From GCA-002841655 sp964446775 (GTDB lineage: Bacteria; Patescibacteriota; Patescibacteriia; Patescibacteriales; UBA12465), in the NCBI GenBank assembly GCA_964446775.1, contig CAYURA010000013.1, positions 1 through 19,223 on the forward strand: a stretch of 19,223 bases of DNA. The letters run 5' to 3'. The notes below the pieces were generated by a model that saw nothing but the letters and a program-made list of their open reading frames with translations, ran no database searches and was not told the origin of the DNA. A program made the translations under genes and the position numbers. Shown here piece after piece: positions 16,257 through 19,223 of this stretch (positions within the stretch are counted from its first letter, which is position 1; every line of letters begins with the position of its first letter).

Positions 16257-16935
16257 AGTCTGGGTCTTCTTGAATTATAAGTTCATAAGGAATGATTTCA
16301 TCAGGAGAGCAGACCTTGTATGGTAATTGATTGTGGGTAAAATTGACTATCTCTCTAGTTTTCCTATCTTCCCATTTTTTAGCTATTTTATTGATTAAGA
16401 CCACTTCTTCTTTTTTCAAATTCTTAAGTTCTATTTTTTTTGAAGCCTCGTTCTCACTTATAAGTATTACATCGCTTTTCTTGTTATCCCTATCTATTCT
16501 TCCCTCATCTTCTAACTCATCAAGAGCTCTAAAATATAGATCTGGAACTGGACCATATTTAATTCTTCTATACTGCATACCACTCATGCTCTCCATGTTT
16601 TCATAAAACCAAGAAAAATCTGCTAGATAAAGTAACTTAGCTAATTTAGTTTTAGGAACCTTTCCGTCGGTCTTAGCGCTAAAATATCTGAGAAATAATA
16701 AAATCATTTCTTTATATTTATCAAAATCTGGCACTATACCAGTTTCCATGTCTTTTAAGCTAATACCAAAAATACTAGCAATCTTTTGTGCTTCAGACAG
16801 AGACAATTCTTTCTTACCTTGTTCAACTAAAATATAAGATGGTCTAGACATCTCTAATTTTTCTGCTATTTCTTGCTGAGACATCCCTCTTTTTTCTCTT
16901 AGCTCTTTAATAAATTTGTTTAGTTTTTTATTCAT
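16246..16935 (-). CDS. HTH-Panacea (DUF4065/SocA-like) antitoxin and autoregulator
   Basis: From the ATG at 16935 the protein has 229 residues. Residues 8-60 are an XRE/Cro-type helix-turn-helix (LREKRGMSQQEIAEKLEMSR; VEQGKKELSLSEAQKIASIFG). Residues about 74-215 match the Panacea domain: KTKLAKLLYLADF, then MQYRRIKYGPVPDLYFRAL, the YxxYGPVP hallmark, and a late IVNFTHNQLPY. Panacea is a promiscuous toxin-neutralising domain found with many unrelated toxins, often fused to an HTH. Here the partner is the RelE/ParE-like gene that overlaps its 3' end. A longer frame from 16959 is rejected because that ATG lies inside the -10 box of a consensus promoter. The HTH probably binds the inverted repeat at 16989-17004. 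Confidence 0.85.
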   Translation of the reverse strand: MNKKLNKFIKELREKRGMSQQEIAEKLEMSRPSYILVEQGKKELSLSEAQKIASIFGISLKDMETGIVPDFDKYKEMILLFLRYFSAKTDGKVPKTKLAKLLYLADFSWFYENMESMSGMQYRRIKYGPVPDLYFRALDELEDEGRIDRDNKKSDVILISENEASKKIELKNLKKEEVVLINKIAKKWEDRKTREIVNFTHNQLPYKVCSPDEIIPYELIIQEDPDYVY

Positions 16936-16957
16936 ATTTTTATTATTATATAAATAC

Positions 16958-16986
16958 ATTATACTTCAATAAAAAAATATTGTCAA
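16958..16986 (-). promoter_or_regulatory. Consensus sigma70 promoter of the toxin-antitoxin operon
   Basis: The minus strand reads TTGACA (16981-16986), exactly 17 bases of spacer, then TATAAT (16958-16963), a perfect match to consensus. Transcription would start near 16951, leaving a leader of about 15 bases before the ATG at 16935. Confidence 0.8.
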
Positions 16987-16988
16987 AT

Positions 16989-17004
16989 TATCTAACATTA
17001 GATA
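16989..17004. promoter_or_regulatory. Operator-like inverted repeat between divergent promoters
   Basis: TATCTAA-CA-TTAGATA is a perfect 7-bp inverted repeat with a 2-base centre. It lies directly between the -35 boxes of the minus-strand toxin-antitoxin promoter (16981-16986) and the plus-strand methyltransferase promoter (17015-17020). An HTH dimer bound here could affect both promoters. Confidence 0.65.
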
Positions 17005-17014
17005 GTAAGGTATA

Positions 17015-17042
17015 TTGACACATATTTTAAACCTGCTACAAT
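17015..17042 (+). promoter_or_regulatory. Sigma70 promoter of the methyltransferase unit
   Basis: TTGACA (17015-17020), a 16-base spacer, then TACAAT (17037-17042): a perfect -35 box and a -10 box with one mismatch. Transcription would start near 17049, giving a leader of about 118 bases before the methyltransferase ATG at 17167. Confidence 0.65.
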
Positions 17043-17081
17043 ATAGGTATAAAATAATTATTTTAAAAAAATCTAAAATAA

Positions 17082-17150
17082 CTTGTCCATGGAACAACCA
17101 AGACAAGCCAGCGATTATGCTCTTTGCATTTTCGTAGCTTGTCTTTTTTT
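17082..17150 (+). ncRNA. Structured leader with antiterminator and terminator hairpins (attenuator or terminated small RNA)
   Basis: Hairpin A: CTTGTC (17082-17087) pairs with GACAAG (17102-17107), plus TGG (17090-17092) with CCA (17098-17100). Hairpin B: AAGACAAGC (17100-17108) pairs with GCTTGTCTT (17137-17145), with inner CGA/TCG (17112-17114 / 17132-17134) and ATGC/GCAT (17117-17120 / 17126-17129) helices. T residues continue to 17150, making it a strong rho-independent terminator. The GACAAG segment is shared, so A and B exclude each other, as in transcription attenuators and riboswitches. The element sits between the promoter at 17015 and the start codon at 17167. I recognise no known riboswitch class. 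The alternative is a constitutive terminator producing an RNA of about 100 bases. Confidence 0.65.
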
Positions 17151-17166
17151 ACTATTAAATAATTAT

Positions 17167-18219
17167 ATGAACAGACATCAAAAACTAGAAATCGTGTCTA
17201 CTTCGATTTCACAACTAAAGGCTTCGGAATATAATCCGAAGAAAATGAGTAAAAAGCAAGAGGCTGATATTACTGAGAGTATTAAACGTCTTGGTTTAGT
17301 GGATCCCATTATTGCAAATGACTTCTCTGGTCGGGAAAATATTATAATAGGTGGACATCAGCGTTATAAAATAATGAAGAAATTGGGCTATAAGGAAATT
17401 CCTGTCGTCTTTGTTTCTTTTAATGAAAAACAAGAAAAAGAGCTGAACCTTAGACTTCACAAAAATCAAGCTGAGTTTGATTTAGACCTACTTCAGAATT
17501 TTGAGCATGAATTACTCTTAGACGTCGGTTTTGAAAGCCAAGAGATAGATGAAATATTTACCATGGATGATACGCCAGAAATATTTGATTTAGAAAAAGA
17601 GCTAAAGAAACTAGACATCGCATCAATTGATGTCAAAGAGGGCGACATCTATGAGTTAGGTGAATCAAGGCTAATGTGTGGTGATAGCACAAAAGAGCCT
17701 GATATTATTAAATTAATGAATGGTGAAAAAGCTAATCTTTGTTTAACGGACCCGCCTTACATTTTGGATTATTTACGAGGGAGGCGACATAGCGGTCCAA
17801 CTGATGGTTTTGGACAAAAAAAGAACCGTCGCTATATTGGCACTGATTCATTACCTGATAATTTTACCGAATTATGGATGGTAAATATAAATAAAATCCA
17901 ACATGAGAACTTTAGTGTTATCGTTTATGAAAACTGGAAAAATATTCGCACCATTTGGAATGAAATGGATAAATATTGGAAAGTTAAAAATATGATAGTC
18001 TGGCACTTACCAAATAGATCACAAGGCTTTGCCTCCACCTATAAATTATTTTCTAAATACGATATTGCAATGGTCGGCACTAGTAAAGATGAAAAAAAAT
18101 TAAACAAAGAGCCAGAGATTGAAATATTTCAAAATGAATATGAAAGTTCTCTCTATGCTATTAGTGGTAAACCACAATGGGAAGGCTATGAGAAAAGGCA
18201 AAAAAATAAAACCGACTGA
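17167..18219 (+). CDS. ParB-domain DNA methyltransferase, N-terminal part (frameshifted)
   Basis: The ATG at 17167 gives MNRHQKLEIVSTSISQLKAS, the usual beginning of phage-type ParB/Srx-domain methyltransferases. An in-frame extension to TTG 17083 would translate the terminator hairpin and is rejected. Residues 7-105 form the ParB/Srx domain, with EYNPKKM, GLVDPIIAN, the IIGGHQRYKIM box and LNLRLHKNQAEFD. Residues about 155-350 are the first part of the methyltransferase: GDIYELGESRLMCGDST, then catalytic motif IV TDPPY (194-198), and IVWHLPN. DPPY coming before the AdoMet site marks a beta-class N6-adenine (or N4-cytosine) enzyme. The frame ends at a TGA in a stretch where the conserved sequence continues in the +1 frame. 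No restriction endonuclease gene is adjacent, so it is an orphan methyltransferase of the phage or mobile-element kind. Confidence 0.85.
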   Translation: MNRHQKLEIVSTSISQLKASEYNPKKMSKKQEADITESIKRLGLVDPIIANDFSGRENIIIGGHQRYKIMKKLGYKEIPVVFVSFNEKQEKELNLRLHKNQAEFDLDLLQNFEHELLLDVGFESQEIDEIFTMDDTPEIFDLEKELKKLDIASIDVKEGDIYELGESRLMCGDSTKEPDIIKLMNGEKANLCLTDPPYILDYLRGRRHSGPTDGFGQKKNRRYIGTDSLPDNFTELWMVNINKIQHENFSVIVYENWKNIRTIWNEMDKYWKVKNMIVWHLPNRSQGFASTYKLFSKYDIAMVGTSKDEKKLNKEPEIEIFQNEYESSLYAISGKPQWEGYEKRQKNKTD

Positions 18220-18493
18220 CTTTATTGAATACAAAGCGTCTGATGAAAAAAGCTCTGGCCGAGGAATTATCTTTGGGACAAAGCCAATAGAAATATTAAT
18301 TCCTTATATCAAAGTCCTGACTAAGCAGAGAGAGTTAATCATTGAGCCTTTTGGTGGCAGTGGTTCAACTCTAATAGCAGCTACAAAAATGAATAGACGT
18401 CGTTATCTTATGGAAAAATGCCCTACATATGCTCAAGTGATATTAAAACGTTGGGAAAATCTAACAGGACTAAAGCCAAAGAAGATTAACTAG
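18188..18493 (+). CDS. ParB-domain DNA methyltransferase, C-terminal part (AdoMet-binding motif)
   Basis: This is the +1-frame continuation of the methyltransferase. It carries the AdoMet-binding motif I EPFGGSGSTLIAA, preceded by GIIFGTKPIEILIPYIKVL, where the family normally has the H/TxKP segment, and followed by NRRRYLMEKCPTYAQVILKRWENLTG, all C-terminal family hallmarks. The join with the upstream part lies within 18181-18215; removing one A from the A4 run (18193-18196) or the A7 run (18200-18206) restores one frame of about 441 residues. The frame also has its own ATG at 18188, so a separately made 101-residue fragment is possible. A real mutation, an assembly error in a homopolymer, or transcriptional slippage would all give this picture. 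Confidence 0.8.
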   Translation: MRKGKKIKPTDFIEYKASDEKSSGRGIIFGTKPIEILIPYIKVLTKQRELIIEPFGGSGSTLIAATKMNRRRYLMEKCPTYAQVILKRWENLTGLKPKKIN

Positions 18494-18500
18494 ATTAAAT

Positions 18501-18830
18501 ATGAGTCTTAATCAAGGAGATGTAAAAAAGAAGATTATAGCTAAATTACAAGGCAACCCTATCATCGGCCACGCTTGCAAAAACGCAGGCGTGGCTAGAT
18601 CTACTTTCTATCGCTTTAGAGAAGAAGATAAAGATTTTAATAAAGCAGTTAGAAGGGCCCAAAGAATTGGTAGGGCTGTTACCTGTGATGCTGCTGAATC
18701 AAGAATCCTTAATCTTATAAATAGTGATAGTGATGAAACCTCTCTTAAAGCGGCGAAAATTATACTGAATACTTATAATCATCGTTATCAAAACAATAAT
18801 GTCGGTATCAATTACCAAAAAGCCCCGTAA
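18501..18830 (+). CDS. Phage terminase small-subunit-like HTH protein (phBC6A51 type)
   Basis: The 109-residue protein has an N-terminal helix-turn-helix (IIGHACKNAGVARSTFYRFREEDKDF) and a following helical segment (AVRRAQRIGRAVTCDAAESRILNLINSDSDETSLKAAKIILNTY). This is the layout of phBC6A51-type terminase small subunits, in which the HTH is followed by xxAExxLxxxIxxGD and a KxxxxxY end. It starts seven bases after the methyltransferase stop, so the two are almost certainly one transcript. No large terminase subunit, portal or capsid gene follows, so this is either a prophage remnant or a small DNA-binding protein carried with the methyltransferase. The stop codon lies inside a GC-rich hairpin. 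Fold assignment is moderate; terminase function is not shown. Confidence 0.65.
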   Translation: MSLNQGDVKKKIIAKLQGNPIIGHACKNAGVARSTFYRFREEDKDFNKAVRRAQRIGRAVTCDAAESRILNLINSDSDETSLKAAKIILNTYNHRYQNNNVGINYQKAP

Positions 18831-18838
18831 ATACGGGG
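18823..18838. repeat. GC-rich perfect inverted repeat overlapping the stop codon of the terminase-like gene
   Basis: CCCCGTA-AA-TACGGGG is a perfect 7-bp palindrome in otherwise AT-rich DNA. No T run follows on either strand, so it does not look like a standard terminator. It could stabilise the mRNA 3' end or be a recombination or protein-binding site. The next 60 bases are also unusually GC-rich. Confidence 0.5.
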
Positions 18839-18966
18839 ATTATGGGTCTATCCGATACTAAATTGTCTTGGCGGGGTGTTAGGGACGCTATTCGAACTTT
18901 TTTGGTAGATTATTGCTAATATTAATTAAATTTTAAAATAATTTTTTAGATGTTAACCGTTTAAAT

Positions 18967-19167
18967 TTAAGCCATTTTCGTTTTTTCTTTTTTTAGATCT
19001 TTTTTAAAAAATAAATGCCCCATATATTTAAAAATGGCCAAATAAGCTGATAATCCGTAAAGTAAATAATTTAATATACTGCCAAAAATAACAAAGAAAA
19101 TAGTATTCACAAACTTATCTTTAATTGCTTCTGGATTATTTTTTATGATATAAAAATAAACGACCAA
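18967..19167 (-). pseudogene. 3' fragment of a membrane protein gene, cut by an IS element
   Basis: The 66-residue frame reads YFYIIKNNPEAIKDKF, then a hydrophobic stretch VNTIFFVIFGSILNYLLYGLSAYLAIF, and a basic tail KKDLKKEKTKMA. It begins with TTG only three bases from the apparent insertion-element boundary at 19170, and there is no start signal, so the true 5' end is probably missing. I do not recognise the family; one or two membrane segments are visible. The C-terminus appears natural (stop TAA at 18967-18969). Confidence 0.5.
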
Positions 19168-19169
19168 TT

Positions 19170-19223
19170 TGAACTGTACCCCGTTTAGTAGACACGGGTA
19201 AAAAGACTAAGCAATCGCTAAAA
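19170..19223 (+). mobile_element. Probable terminus of an IS150-group IS3-family insertion sequence (continues beyond window)
   Basis: From 19170 the plus strand reads TGAACTGTACCCCGTTTAG, then TAGACAC. This matches the pattern of IS150-type ends as I recall them (TGTACTGCACCC, then TTTTGTTGGACGA), with the required terminal TG. The transposase would lie to the right, outside the window. Which end it is (left or right) cannot be decided. Without the other end or the transposase this remains a pattern match. Confidence 0.5.

Noticed and set aside
16331..16606. Plus-strand frame inside the Panacea antitoxin
   Set aside because: It is a serine/leucine-rich antisense shadow.
17083..17166. N-terminal extension of the methyltransferase from TTG 17083
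   Set aside because: It would translate the terminator hairpin, adds a hydrophobic stretch foreign to ParB-methyltransferases, and the family N-terminus begins at the ATG at 17167.
18188..18219. Programmed -1 frameshift at the A7 run in the methyltransferase
   Set aside because: The downstream part is in the +1 frame, so a standard -1 slip gives the wrong frame; only +1, -2 or an indel would work.
18217..18237. TGA recoded as glycine (code 25) to explain the methyltransferase stop
   Set aside because: Reading through in the same frame gives more TGA codons and no methyltransferase motif, whereas the +1 frame gives the conserved FGGSGST.
18866..18897. tRNA-like TTCGAA segment (minus strand GTTCGAAT)
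   Set aside because: The bases on either side do not form a T-stem, and no acceptor, D or anticodon arm can be drawn.
18842..18919. 25-codon plus-strand frame (MGLSDTKLSW...)
   Set aside because: It is too short to support, has no ribosome binding site, and resembles the kind of spurious peptide produced by structured DNA.
1..19223. CRISPR array
   Set aside because: No regularly spaced direct repeats of 23-40 bases were seen; the only tandem array is the 15-bp one at 7477-7521, which has no spacers.

Overview
The window is AT-rich and uses the standard stop codons. Shine-Dalgarno signals are sparse, operons are short, and it carries LamG-repeat surface proteins and a 7TM-type histidine kinase. 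This fits a small-genome candidate-phylum bacterium of the Patescibacteria/CPR (Parcubacteria-like) kind. That placement is an inference from style; no rRNA or marker gene in the window proves it.

Left part (1-9423, all genes on the minus strand): a partial AAA ATPase with a DUF4143-type C-terminus, an uncharacterised 485-residue protein with a TPR-like region, the translation GTPase TypA/BipA, a large membrane-anchored LamG surface protein, thioredoxin reductase TrxB, and a PgeF/YfiH-family protein. Hairpin terminators follow typA and the LamG gene, and consensus-like promoters precede the ATPase and trxB.

Middle part (9551-15384): a plus-strand oxidoreductase resembling long-chain acyl-ACP reductase, closed by a clean intrinsic terminator; a two-component pair (multi-TM histidine kinase plus single-domain response regulator) on the plus strand; and, converging on it from the minus strand, a MacB/FtsX-type ABC permease and ATPase operon.

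Right part (15500-19223) is an accessory island. On the minus strand an HTH-Panacea (DUF4065) antitoxin overlaps a RelE/ParE-like toxin gene by 11 bases. Eight bases further on lies a small membrane-protein gene that appears frameshifted. Diverging from this operon on the plus strand is a ParB-domain/adenine-type DNA methyltransferase gene, split by a one-base frameshift, and then a phage terminase-small-subunit-like HTH gene. The two transcription units face away from each other with TTGACA promoters on both sides of a perfect 7-bp inverted repeat, so one regulator could control both. The methyltransferase leader (17082-17150) contains two mutually exclusive hairpins, the second a strong intrinsic terminator, which looks like an attenuator or a small terminated RNA. 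The island ends in a membrane-protein fragment cut by what looks like the terminus of an IS150-type IS3-family element at 19170.

The most novel candidate is the 15.5-18.8 kb cassette: Panacea toxin-antitoxin, shared divergent operator, and attenuator-controlled split methyltransferase.
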